Shown in pieces: positions 6,691 through 12,921 of a stretch of DNA of 14,671 bases (position 1 is the first letter of the stretch; each line of letters opens with the position of its first letter). The notes under the pieces were generated by a model. The model did not search any database and had not been told where the DNA came from. It saw only the letters and a list, made by a program, of their open reading frames with translations. This DNA is from JAFEBO01 sp044375915 (GTDB taxonomy: Bacteria; Planctomycetota; Phycisphaerae; Phycisphaerales; UBA1924): NCBI GenBank assembly GCA_044375915.1, contig JBILLU010000076.1, positions 1-14,671 on the forward strand, written 5' to 3'. Position numbers and translations under genes: made by a program.

Positions 6691-7317
6691 GGCCTGGGCG
6701 TAGAGCTCCGCGACCTTGCCCCAATTCACCACGTTCCACCAAGCGCCCATGTAATCCGGGCGGCGGTTCTGGTACTTGAGGTAGTACGCGTGCTCCCACA
6801 CGTCGAGCCCGAGGATCGGCGTGCCCTCGCAGCCCGCGATCGCCTTGCCCATCAGCGGGTTGTCCTGGTTCGCGGTGCTGGCGATCTCAAGTTTGCCGGC
6901 GTTGACGATGAGCCACGCCCAGCCGCTGCCGAAGCGCCCCGCGCCCGCGGCTTGGAACTTCTCCTTGAACTGCGTGAAGCCGCCGAAGGTCGCGGTGATC
7001 GCCGCACCGAGCGCGCCGCCCGGCTCGCCGCCGCCGCCCTTGCCCGCGGGGGCCATGAGCTGCCAGAACATGGAGTGGTTGACGTGCCCACCGACGTTGT
7101 TGCGGGCCGGGCCGCGCTTGTCGTCGGGGAGTTCGGCGAGCGCCTTGATGATCGCGACCGGGTCGGCATCGGCCCACTTGGTGCCGGCGAGCGCGTTGTT
7201 CGCGTTGGTCACGTACGCGTTGTGGTGCTTGCCGTGGTGGATTTCCATCGTCGCGGCATCGATGTGCGGCTCAAGAGCGGCCTTGTCATACGGGAGGGCG
7301 GGAAGGGTCAGGGGCAT
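6679..7317 (-). CDS. sodA: Superoxide dismutase, Mn-type
   Basis: This 212-residue enzyme converts superoxide to oxygen and hydrogen peroxide, probably in the cytoplasm since no signal peptide is seen. The four metal ligands are H27 (IHHGKHH), H81 (GGHVNHSMFW), D172 and H176 (DVWEHAYY). GGHVNH at 76-81 and the second-sphere glutamine Q151 in TANQDNPL point to the manganese rather than the iron subgroup; cambialistic use cannot be excluded. The start at 7317 has AAGGAG with seven-base spacing and begins with the family-typical MPLTLPALPYDKAALEPHI; an upstream in-frame extension to about 7392 is rejected because it lacks family similarity. It is a single gene, convergent with the metabolic cluster and divergent from the sigma factor gene. 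Confidence 0.97.
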   Translation of the reverse strand: MPLTLPALPYDKAALEPHIDAATMEIHHGKHHNAYVTNANNALAGTKWADADPVAIIKALAELPDDKRGPARNNVGGHVNHSMFWQLMAPAGKGGGGEPGGALGAAITATFGGFTQFKEKFQAAGAGRFGSGWAWLIVNAGKLEIASTANQDNPLMGKAIAGCEGTPILGLDVWEHAYYLKYQNRRPDYMGAWWNVVNWGKVAELYAQAGGK

Positions 7318-7450
7318 CGAAGGACTCCTTGCGAAAGGGCATGGACAACGGGCTAGTGGAGTATCAGGCGGCGAAGCCGCAGCCGCTCGCATTCTTGCGT
7401 GGAATTGGACCTAAAGCCGGGCATACCGAGCGGATACAAAACTCCACTTC

Positions 7451-7459
7451 GATATACCA
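7451..7459 (-). promoter_or_regulatory. Candidate extended -10 of the sodA promoter
   Basis: Read on the minus strand, TGGTATATC has the TG-N-TATA form of an extended -10. It sits in an AT-rich patch (about 7434-7481) that stands out from the GC-rich surroundings. No good -35 is visible. The sodA leader would be about 125 bases and contains a small GCGGC/GCCGC hairpin at 7368-7380. Confidence 0.3.
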
Positions 7460-7482
7460 AATATAACACAAACAAAGAAAGA

Positions 7483-7491
7483 TGTGGATAA
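7483..7491 (-). promoter_or_regulatory. Single perfect DnaA-box nonamer
   Basis: TGTGGATAA on the plus strand is the complement of TTATCCACA, the high-affinity DnaA binding consensus. It lies between the candidate sodA promoter and the sigma-gene promoter, next to the AT-rich patch. I found no second nonamer nearby and no dnaA or dnaN gene, so this is more likely a regulatory or titration site, or chance, than an origin. Confidence 0.3.
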
Positions 7492-7504
7492 CGTGTTGGG
7501 TACA

Positions 7505-7533
7505 TTGGCGGGGTCAGTGTTTTCCGGTAGAAT
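7505..7533 (+). promoter_or_regulatory. Promoter of the sigma factor gene
   Basis: TTGGCG (7505-7510) and TAGAAT (7528-7533) are separated by exactly 17 bases, a good housekeeping-type promoter. Transcription would start near 7540, giving a leader of about 550 bases before the chosen ATG at 8092. No other gene lies between, so the sigma gene is the natural target. Confidence 0.5.
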
Positions 7534-7539
7534 CGGAGT

Positions 7540-8091
7540 CCGTGCCGTGTCCGGGGTGCTGGAGGATCCAGCGTTGCGAGCAATCGCGAGGCGGTGCGGA
7601 TGAAAGCGGCGTGCCTTGGACGGCGGCGTGTCCGTATATCTTGTGGCCCGGCGTGTTGATCTGTTCGTCAGGAAGTGCGGCTCGCGGTGTTCCGGTTTCG
7701 GAACCCGCGGGGGGTTGACGGCGTATACCGAGCGATGCGATTCGCTGCGAAGTAGACGCCCTTCCCCAAAGTCGGTGCGACGGCTGACGCGAGCGAGCGA
7801 CGGTCACGAGAGGCCCGGAAGACCAACTGCCGCAACGGGCAGGCCTGGTCGAGCATCGGAAGATCGCGTGGGATCTTCCGAAGAACCGTGTCTGGCTTTT
7901 TGGCGGGTCTCCACGACGGAGAATCCGCGAACGGGCAGCGTTGGACGGCTCGTACATATCGGTGTGTTTTCGGGTGAGGGAGACTTCGAATGTTCGACAC
8001 TGAAAATCGCCTCCACGAAGGCGAGGCGCTCGAAAGCGTTGGGAGCGACGGCACACGGACGGCCCCTGTTGGATGGGTCAGGAAGGTCACG
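7540..8091 (+). other. Long leader upstream of the sigma gene, no clear gene
   Basis: About 550 bases carry no recognisable gene. Frames that stay open here (for example one ending at 8095, overlapping the sigma start as ATGA) give low-complexity, Arg/Ser-rich translations with mixed third positions, and I regard them as non-coding. The stretch contains a six-base-pair hairpin at 7689-7704 (GTTCCG/CGGAAC), a nine-base-pair hairpin at 7857-7880 and a T-run at 7897-7901. It could be an untranslated leader with a regulatory fold or a separate small RNA. Confidence 0.4.
7857..7880 (+). other. Perfect 9-bp hairpin in the sigma leader
   Basis: CGGAAGATC (7857-7865) pairs perfectly with GATCTTCCG (7872-7880) across the six-base loop GCGTGG. 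A T-run (7897-7901) lies 16 bases beyond, too far for a standard terminator but compatible with a competing fold. The stem is the strongest structure in the leader. Confidence 0.45.
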
Positions 8092-9312
8092 ATGAAGCAG
8101 GCAGGAAACAAGCGAGCGATCGGCCCCCTGGAGCAGATGCGCCGGCGCAACCGCGCCGCGGTATCTGTGGCCGCGCCGGCCGATCCCCCGGCCGCGAAGC
8201 GCAAACGCGCCGCCAAGGCCACCATCGACGACGTCGTTCCCGCCGTCGTCAGCAAGACCGTGGTCCGGAAACGCCTCAGCGGCGAGGACGAGCGGCTTCT
8301 CGCGACGATCCTCTCCGCGGAGCAGGACTTCATCGACAGCCCTGCGTTCTACGAAGAGAACGCGACCGGCAAGATCTACGACGAGGCTCCTGACATCCAG
8401 AAGCCGGACACGACGTGGTACCACCCGGTGATGGACGACCTGTCCAGCACCTCGCGCACCCGCACCGTGAAGAGCACCCAACAGGTGATCCTCACCGGCG
8501 CCGAGGAGCGCGTGTTGTTCCATCAGTTCAACTATGCCCGTTATCGCGTGTGGAAGCTGCAGCAGGAAGTCTGGGCCCGCCCCAGCCGCCTGCCCACGCC
8601 CGAGCAGGCCGACGACATCCTTCGGTGGCACCGCAAGGCCGAGCGAATCCGCGAACAGATCGCGGAGACCAACCTCGCCCTGGTGCTGGCGATGGCCAAG
8701 CGCACCCGCATGAGCGAGGTCGACTTCGCGGATCTCGTGAGCGAGGGCAACATGGCGCTGCTCCGCGCCGTCGACAAGTTCGACGCGGGTCGTGGCTACA
8801 AGTTCAGCACCTACGCCTGCCGAGCCATCCTGAAGGCCTTCAGCCGTCAGGGCATGAAGCTCAGCAAGTACCGCCAGCGCTTCCCCACCGACTTTGACCC
8901 CAAGCTCGAGAAGTCCAACTTCCTCGAGACCAAGCGGTCGACGTTCGAGAAGGACGCGGCGGAGGAAGTCCGGCGCATCGTTCAGGAAAACCGCGCTGAA
9001 CTCACTGATGTCGAGCGCACCGTGATCGAGCATCGCTTCGGCCTCGAGCAAAAGAGCGAGGAAGAGAAGCCGATGACCCTCGAGCAGGTGGGCCAGATCA
9101 TCGGCGTCACCAAGGAGCGCGTCCGCCAGATCCAGAACAAGGCGATGGAGAAGATCAAGCGTCAGCTCGAGATCAACTTCCTCGGGATGAAGCCCACCGA
9201 GCTCCCGCCCCTCGACGGCGAGGGCAATCCCAGCGAAGGCGTCGTGCTTCCTCCTCTCTCGCTCGCCGAGGCAGAGCTGAAGTACACGATCGCGCAGGTC
9301 GCTCAGAACTGA
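8092..9312 (+). CDS. Sigma-70-family factor without recognisable region 3
   Basis: This 406-residue protein directs RNA polymerase to promoters. After a basic, disordered N-terminus (1-65), ILTGAEERVLFHQF (133-146) resembles region 1.2. Region 2 spans about 183-257, with NLALVLAMAKR, DFADLVSEGNMALLRAVDKFD and GYKFSTYA. Region 4 spans about 303-357, with LTDVERTVIEHRFGL and the helix-turn-helix MTLEQVGQIIGVTKERVRQIQNKAMEKIKR. The linker between them is only about 45 residues and shows no region 3. Where RpoD has the melting pair WW after FSTYAT, this protein reads ACRAILKAF, so both tryptophans are lost. ATG 8092 has GGAAGG five bases upstream and typical codon use from there. ATG 7990 also has GAGGGAG before it, but its 34 added codons have atypical third positions. 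A strong terminator follows. Probably an alternative sigma factor. Confidence 0.88.
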   Translation: MKQAGNKRAIGPLEQMRRRNRAAVSVAAPADPPAAKRKRAAKATIDDVVPAVVSKTVVRKRLSGEDERLLATILSAEQDFIDSPAFYEENATGKIYDEAPDIQKPDTTWYHPVMDDLSSTSRTRTVKSTQQVILTGAEERVLFHQFNYARYRVWKLQQEVWARPSRLPTPEQADDILRWHRKAERIREQIAETNLALVLAMAKRTRMSEVDFADLVSEGNMALLRAVDKFDAGRGYKFSTYACRAILKAFSRQGMKLSKYRQRFPTDFDPKLEKSNFLETKRSTFEKDAAEEVRRIVQENRAELTDVERTVIEHRFGLEQKSEEEKPMTLEQVGQIIGVTKERVRQIQNKAMEKIKRQLEINFLGMKPTELPPLDGEGNPSEGVVLPPLSLAEAELKYTIAQVAQN

Positions 9313-9361
9313 TCCGCCGTGGAGGCGACACAATCGCCGCCACGCCGCCGCAGTAGACCCC

Positions 9362-9390
9362 AAGCCTCCGCTCCGAGCGGGGGCTTTTTT
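9362..9390 (+). terminator. Intrinsic terminator of the sigma factor gene
   Basis: AGCCTCCGCT (9363-9372) pairs with AGCGGGGGCT (9376-9385), with one T-G wobble, across the loop CCG. Six T residues end the structure. It lies 50 bases after the sigma stop. Confidence 0.92.
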
Positions 9391-9399
9391 CGTGCTCTG

Positions 9400-9439
9400 C
9401 CGATTGCCACGGCAGGTTCGCCGCTCGGTGGGCAATCGG
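9400..9439 (+). repeat. Nested inverted repeat (9-bp outer, 4-bp inner stem)
   Basis: CCGATTGCC (9400-9408) is the exact reverse complement of GGCAATCGG (9431-9439). The 22-base interior contains CGGC (9410-9413) pairing with GCCG (9420-9423). No T-run follows, so it is not a standard terminator. It could be a protein-binding site, an RNA-stabilising structure or a cruciform. Confidence 0.55.
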
Positions 9440-9553
9440 TGCCGAGCCCCTGGAATCTCGAAACTCCAGAAACGCTCCCCGCGTATCGCAGGCACGCGGT
9501 GCAGTTCCGTGGGGTGCAGGACAGGTCGCCGGCTCGCGCTCTGTTCGGGGAGG

Positions 9554-9567
9554 AACGGTCAACCGTT
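9554..9567. promoter_or_regulatory. Short inverted repeat, possible operator
   Basis: AACGGT and ACCGTT are perfect inverted arms separated by CA and followed by a T-run. As DNA it has the shape of a dimeric regulator site upstream of the PilT gene. As RNA it would be a weak 5-bp hairpin with loop TCAA and a T-tail. Confidence 0.25.
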
Positions 9568-9725
9568 TTTGTGAATGTTCGGTCTCGCCTCTTTTCTCAG
9601 GGGGCGTGACGGAGGTACGCTTGAATACTCCAGTTGACGCGTCGGCTCGCGAGGTTCCTGGTCGTTCCGAAACCGCAAGGACTCGCTCCGACGCTCCACC
9701 CGTCTCGAAAGGGAGCCCGACTCCG

Positions 9726-10883
9726 ATGTCTCTGACCTCTGACACTCAAACCGATGCCGCCCCAACCGGGCACATCGCCTCGATGCCCGATCAGAAGCAC
9801 GATCCGCACGCGACGCGCTTCGGCAAGTTCCTGCAGGCTGCCATCAAGCTCGAGGCCTCGGACCTCATCATGAAGTCCGACCAGGTTCCCAAGCTCCGCA
9901 TTCGCGGCGGGCTGAAGGGTCTTGATTGCGAGCCCTGCAGCCGCGAGGAATTCTGGGAGATCGCCAAGCACATCCTCGACGAGGAGCAGATGGCCGATCT
10001 GCACAAGTTCGGCTCGGTGGACTTCGCGTACGACTACGACGCCAAGAACCGCTTCCGCATCAATCTGTTCATGGCCCGCGGCAAGCTCTCGGTCGCCGCC
10101 CGCCTGATCACCAGCAAGATCCGCAAGTTCGAGGACCTGTACCTGCCGCCCATCATGGCGGAAGTCTCGATGCAGCCCCAGGGCATCGTGCTGCTCTGCG
10201 GCGTCACCGGATCGGGCAAGTCGACGACGATCGCCTCCATGCTCGATTACGTGAACGAGCGCAAGAGCGTGCACATCGTCACCATCGAGGACCCGATCGA
10301 GTACATCTTCGAGGACAAGAAGGCCACCATCAACCAGCGCGAAATCGGGCTGGACTGCTTGGACTTCAAGATCGCGCTCCGCGCCCTGGTCCGCGAGAAC
10401 CCGGACATCGTGCTGGTCGGCGAGATGCGCGACCAGGAAACCTTCGAGGCCGCCCTGCACGCCGCCGAGACCGGACACCTGGTCTTCGGAACCATCCACG
10501 CCTCGAGCACGACGCAGGCCTTCAGCCGCATCTACGGCCTCTTCGAGCAGGAAGAAGTGCCCGCGGTCCGCAAGATCCTGGCCTACCAGATGCGCTCGTT
10601 CGTGTACCAGAAGCTGCTGCCCACGCTGCACCCCGACATCCCGCGCATCCCGGCGCTCGAGATCCTCGTGAACAACGGCGTGGTGCGCAAGTTCGTGCTC
10701 GAGGGCCGCGAGGGCGAGCTCCGCGAGTACCTCAAGAGCGTCGAAGCCGAGCAGACCGGCATGGTGGACTTCAACCGCTCACTGGTCCGCCTCGTCGAGC
10801 AGGAGTACATCCACCTCCGCGTCGCGCAGGAGAACAGCCCGAACGTCGATGAGCTGAACATGATGCTCAAGAAGCTCAAGTGA
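9726..10883 (+). CDS. pilT: PilT/PilU-like type IV pilus retraction ATPase
   Basis: This 385-residue cytoplasmic hexameric motor ATPase is expected to drive pilus disassembly. All nucleotide motifs are intact: Walker A GVTGSGKST (159-167), Asp box IVTIEDPIEY (184-193), Walker B NPDIVLVGEMRD (225-236, catalytic E233), and His box GHLVFGTIHAS (250-260). The N-terminal PAS-like domain covers about 30-130 (FGKFLQAAIKLEASDLIM). The PilT motif AIRNLIRE near the C-terminus is changed to NNGVVRKFVLEGREGEL (316-332), which may mark a PilU-like or lineage-specific variant. ATG 9726 has AAAGGGAG ten bases upstream; a later ATG at 9783 is possible. A strong terminator ends the gene. The GspE-like gene follows. 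Without pilin or assembly genes in view, retraction is inferred from the family. Confidence 0.92.
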   Translation: MSLTSDTQTDAAPTGHIASMPDQKHDPHATRFGKFLQAAIKLEASDLIMKSDQVPKLRIRGGLKGLDCEPCSREEFWEIAKHILDEEQMADLHKFGSVDFAYDYDAKNRFRINLFMARGKLSVAARLITSKIRKFEDLYLPPIMAEVSMQPQGIVLLCGVTGSGKSTTIASMLDYVNERKSVHIVTIEDPIEYIFEDKKATINQREIGLDCLDFKIALRALVRENPDIVLVGEMRDQETFEAALHAAETGHLVFGTIHASSTTQAFSRIYGLFEQEEVPAVRKILAYQMRSFVYQKLLPTLHPDIPRIPALEILVNNGVVRKFVLEGREGELREYLKSVEAEQTGMVDFNRSLVRLVEQEYIHLRVAQENSPNVDELNMMLKKLK

Positions 10884-10916
10884 ACGACCGGCATCCGACC
10901 GACAAGCCTTGCGTAC

Positions 10917-10948
10917 AGAACCGGCCGCCCGCGCGGCCGGTTTTCGTT
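10917..10948 (+). terminator. Intrinsic terminator of the PilT gene
   Basis: AACCGGCCGC (10919-10928) pairs perfectly with GCGGCCGGTT (10933-10942) across the loop CCGC. TTTTCGTTT follows. It lies 35 bases after the PilT stop and makes the next gene a separate transcription unit. Confidence 0.88.
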
Positions 10949-11024
10949 TCTGGCTCGGGGTGCCGGCGGCCACCTTGTTTTCCCGGTTTTCCACGGGTGT
11001 GCGTCTCCGCCCCGGGCCGCGAGG

Positions 11025-11033
11025 TGTTATCCT
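11025..11033 (+). promoter_or_regulatory. Extended -10 promoter candidate for the GspE-like gene
   Basis: TGTTATCCT has the TG-N-TATNNT form. No clear -35 is seen 17 bases upstream. The start would be near 11040, about 30 bases before the ATG at 11070, which has GGAG six bases upstream. The preceding terminator makes a promoter here necessary. Confidence 0.35.
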
Positions 11034-11069
11034 TCTCTTCTCGGATTCAGCCCCCAAACGGAGACCCGC

Positions 11070-12821
11070 ATGGGCCTTGATCTCGTCGTTTCGCAGTCCG
11101 TGCCGACGCTCATCCTGGGCGAGGCGCTCACGCTGGTGAGCTGGTGGAAACCGTTGCTCTTCGTCCCGCCGTTCGTCGCCTGGGCGTGGATTATCTCGTC
11201 CGTGCTCGACAAGCACGCAGCGAAGTACTACCTCGAACGCGAGCGCTGGAACTTCATCCACTCCGGCGCGGCGATCGTCGCGCTCGCCGCCGCGATCTTC
11301 ATGCCGCCCATCGGCGAAGGCGGCTCGCTCACATGGGTCATCAGCCTTGTGGTCTTCAGCCTCGCCCTCCTCGCAAGCGTTGGGGCGTATATCGCCTCGG
11401 CCAATAAGGACGAACGCGTTCCCGCCAACGGCCGCGTCACGATGGACTTCATCAAGTCGGCGATCGGCTCCACCGACAAGCCCGGCAAGAAGAAAGCGGG
11501 CAAGGCGAAGGCTGGCACACCGTCGCTCGTTCTGCGTCGACCCGACAAGAGCGCAGTCGAGATCCCCGAGCCCGACGCACCGGACTACGAGCTGCGGCTC
11601 GCCGCCGAAGCGATGGCGATCAAAGCCTTCGACAACCGCTCGAGCCGCGTCGAGCTGCTGCAGAACACCAAAGAAACCTTCCAGACGGTTTTCCATGTCG
11701 ACGGCATGAAAGTCCCGGGCGAGACGATGCCCGCCGCCACCGGCGTCAAGCTCATCGATTTCTGGAAAGCCGCGGCCAAGCTCGACGTCAGCGACCGCCG
11801 CAAGAAGCAGGCTGGCGATGTCACGATCGAGCGCGGGACCGTCAAGAACAAGTTCCACCTCGAAACCGTCGGCGGCCAGGCTGGCCAGCGCCTGACGATC
11901 ATCATCGATCCCGAGCAGCAGGTCCGAAAGACCGCCGAGCAGATCGGATGGACGCCCGAGCAGACTGACCTCATCAAGTCGTGGACCAACCAGCGGGGAG
12001 GGGCGATCCTGCTCGCTGGCATGCCCGAGGGCGGCCGCACCACCACGCTCTACACGTTGCTCAAGATCCACGACGCGTACACCAACAACGTGCAGACCGT
12101 CGAGACCGAGATCGAGGACGGCGTGGAGGGCGTGAGACAGAACCGCTGGGACGCTCAGGCCGAGGGACCGGATTTCGCGACGCTCGTGCGTTCGATCCTC
12201 CGTCGCGATCCCGATGTAGTCGCGCTCTCCGATGTGCCCGATGCCCAGACCGCCAAGGAAGTGCTGAAGGCTGATCAGGAAAAGTGCCGCGTCTGGTGCT
12301 CGATCCAGGCCGACGGCGCGGTGGGCGCAATCCAGCAATGGATGAAACTCGTCGGCGACGCCGAGGCGACCGCCAACTCGGTCCGCGGCGTGATCGCCGA
12401 GAAGCTGATCCGAAAGCTCTGCATCAACTGCAAGCAGGCCTATCAGCCCGCTCCGGATGTCCTGAAGAAGCTCGGCCTGCCCGCCGACAAGGTGAAGCAG
12501 CTCTTCAAGAAGGGCGGCGAGGTCCTTGTCAAGAACAAGCCGGAGACCTGCCCGGTCTGTCAGGGGACCGGCTACCTCCAGCGCGACGGAGCGTTCGAGG
12601 TCTTCGAGATCACCGACGGCGTTCGCGAGATGATCAAGGCCCAGAACTGGGCCGGCGTCAAGGCAGAGCTGCGCAAGAGCGGGCTCCCCAGCATCCAGCA
12701 GGCGGCGCTCCGCAAGGCCGTCGACGGCGTCACGAGCGTCGAGGAAGTGCTCCGCATTACCGCGGAGGCGGCGCCGGCCAAGCCCGCCGCTCCGAAGCCC
12801 GCCGCCAAACCGACCGCGTAA
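11070..12821 (+). CDS. Membrane-anchored GspE/PilB-like protein with degraded ATPase motifs
   Basis: A 583-residue protein. Three hydrophobic segments (about 26-46, 64-79, 87-110) are followed by a basic linker (136-148) and a GspE/PilB-type motor fold; normal GspE/PilB proteins lack membrane helices. The motor motifs are recognisable but changed. Walker A reads GMPEGGRTTT (317-326) with R323 for lysine, the Asp box is weak (VETEIEDGVEG, 344-354), Walker B reads RRDPDVVALSDVPD (378-391) with D388 for glutamate, and the His box reads RVWCSIQADGA (407-417) with Q413 for histidine. The zinc tetracysteine module is intact: C451/C454 (LCINCKQ) and C494/C497 (CPVCQGTGY). The tail is Ala/Pro/Lys-rich. 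This pattern suggests a non-hydrolysing or weakly active scaffold partner of a secretion or pilus motor. PilT precedes it and a CvpA-like gene follows. Confidence 0.85.
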   Translation: MGLDLVVSQSVPTLILGEALTLVSWWKPLLFVPPFVAWAWIISSVLDKHAAKYYLERERWNFIHSGAAIVALAAAIFMPPIGEGGSLTWVISLVVFSLALLASVGAYIASANKDERVPANGRVTMDFIKSAIGSTDKPGKKKAGKAKAGTPSLVLRRPDKSAVEIPEPDAPDYELRLAAEAMAIKAFDNRSSRVELLQNTKETFQTVFHVDGMKVPGETMPAATGVKLIDFWKAAAKLDVSDRRKKQAGDVTIERGTVKNKFHLETVGGQAGQRLTIIIDPEQQVRKTAEQIGWTPEQTDLIKSWTNQRGGAILLAGMPEGGRTTTLYTLLKIHDAYTNNVQTVETEIEDGVEGVRQNRWDAQAEGPDFATLVRSILRRDPDVVALSDVPDAQTAKEVLKADQEKCRVWCSIQADGAVGAIQQWMKLVGDAEATANSVRGVIAEKLIRKLCINCKQAYQPAPDVLKKLGLPADKVKQLFKKGGEVLVKNKPETCPVCQGTGYLQRDGAFEVFEITDGVREMIKAQNWAGVKAELRKSGLPSIQQAALRKAVDGVTSVEEVLRITAEAAPAKPAAPKPAAKPTA

Positions 12822-12880
12822 TCAATCGAAGCGTCCCGCCCGCGTCCAACGTCTCCGCGACCGCACAAACCAGCTAACCG

Positions 12881-12899
12881 CAGCGGGCTCGCACCGCTG
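12881..12899 (+). other. Small hairpin before the CvpA-like gene
   Basis: CAGCGG (12881-12886) pairs with CCGCTG (12894-12899) across seven bases, ending eight bases before the GAGAGGG ribosome site. No T-run follows. It may tune translation of the next gene or be incidental. No terminator is visible between 12822 and 12921, so read-through from the GspE-like gene is likely. Confidence 0.25.
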
Positions 12900-12921
12900 A
12901 ATGTCCGAGAGGGTTTTCAAC

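Larger units (their letters stand above)
9391..9725 (+). other. Gene-free spacer before the PilT gene
   Basis: Between the sigma terminator and the chosen PilT start I see no gene. The spacer holds the nested inverted repeat at 9400-9439 and a short inverted repeat at 9554-9567. A frame in phase with PilT is open back to a GTG at 9606, but its 40 codons look non-coding. No strong promoter is visible; TTGTGA-17-TTTTCT near 9569-9597 is the best weak candidate. Confidence 0.4.

Noticed and set aside
7318..7392. N-terminal extension of the superoxide dismutase
   Set aside because: The 25 extra residues do not resemble a signal peptide or the family. The ribosome site AAGGAG precedes the internal ATG at 7317.
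7434..7533. Replication origin suggested by a DnaA box next to AT-rich DNA
   Set aside because: Only one nonamer is present, and no dnaA, dnaN or other origin-linked gene is in the window.
7717..7745. TTGACG-like second promoter in the sigma leader
   Set aside because: The -35 is good (7715-7720), but no acceptable -10 lies 16-18 bases downstream.
7990..8091. Upstream start for the sigma factor (34 extra residues)
   Set aside because: It has a ribosome-site-like GAGGGAG, but its third codon positions are unlike the rest of the gene, and ATG 8092 has its own better-placed GGAAGG. It stays possible.
7616..8095. A 159-codon frame ending in an ATGA overlap with the sigma gene
   Set aside because: It has a low-complexity Arg/Ser/Gly-rich translation, mixed third positions and no recognisable domain. 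The overlap is probably accidental.
9606..9725. GTG start at 9606 for the PilT gene
   Set aside because: No proper Shine-Dalgarno spacing is present, and the 40 added residues have no PilT similarity. ATG 9726 has AAAGGGAG upstream.
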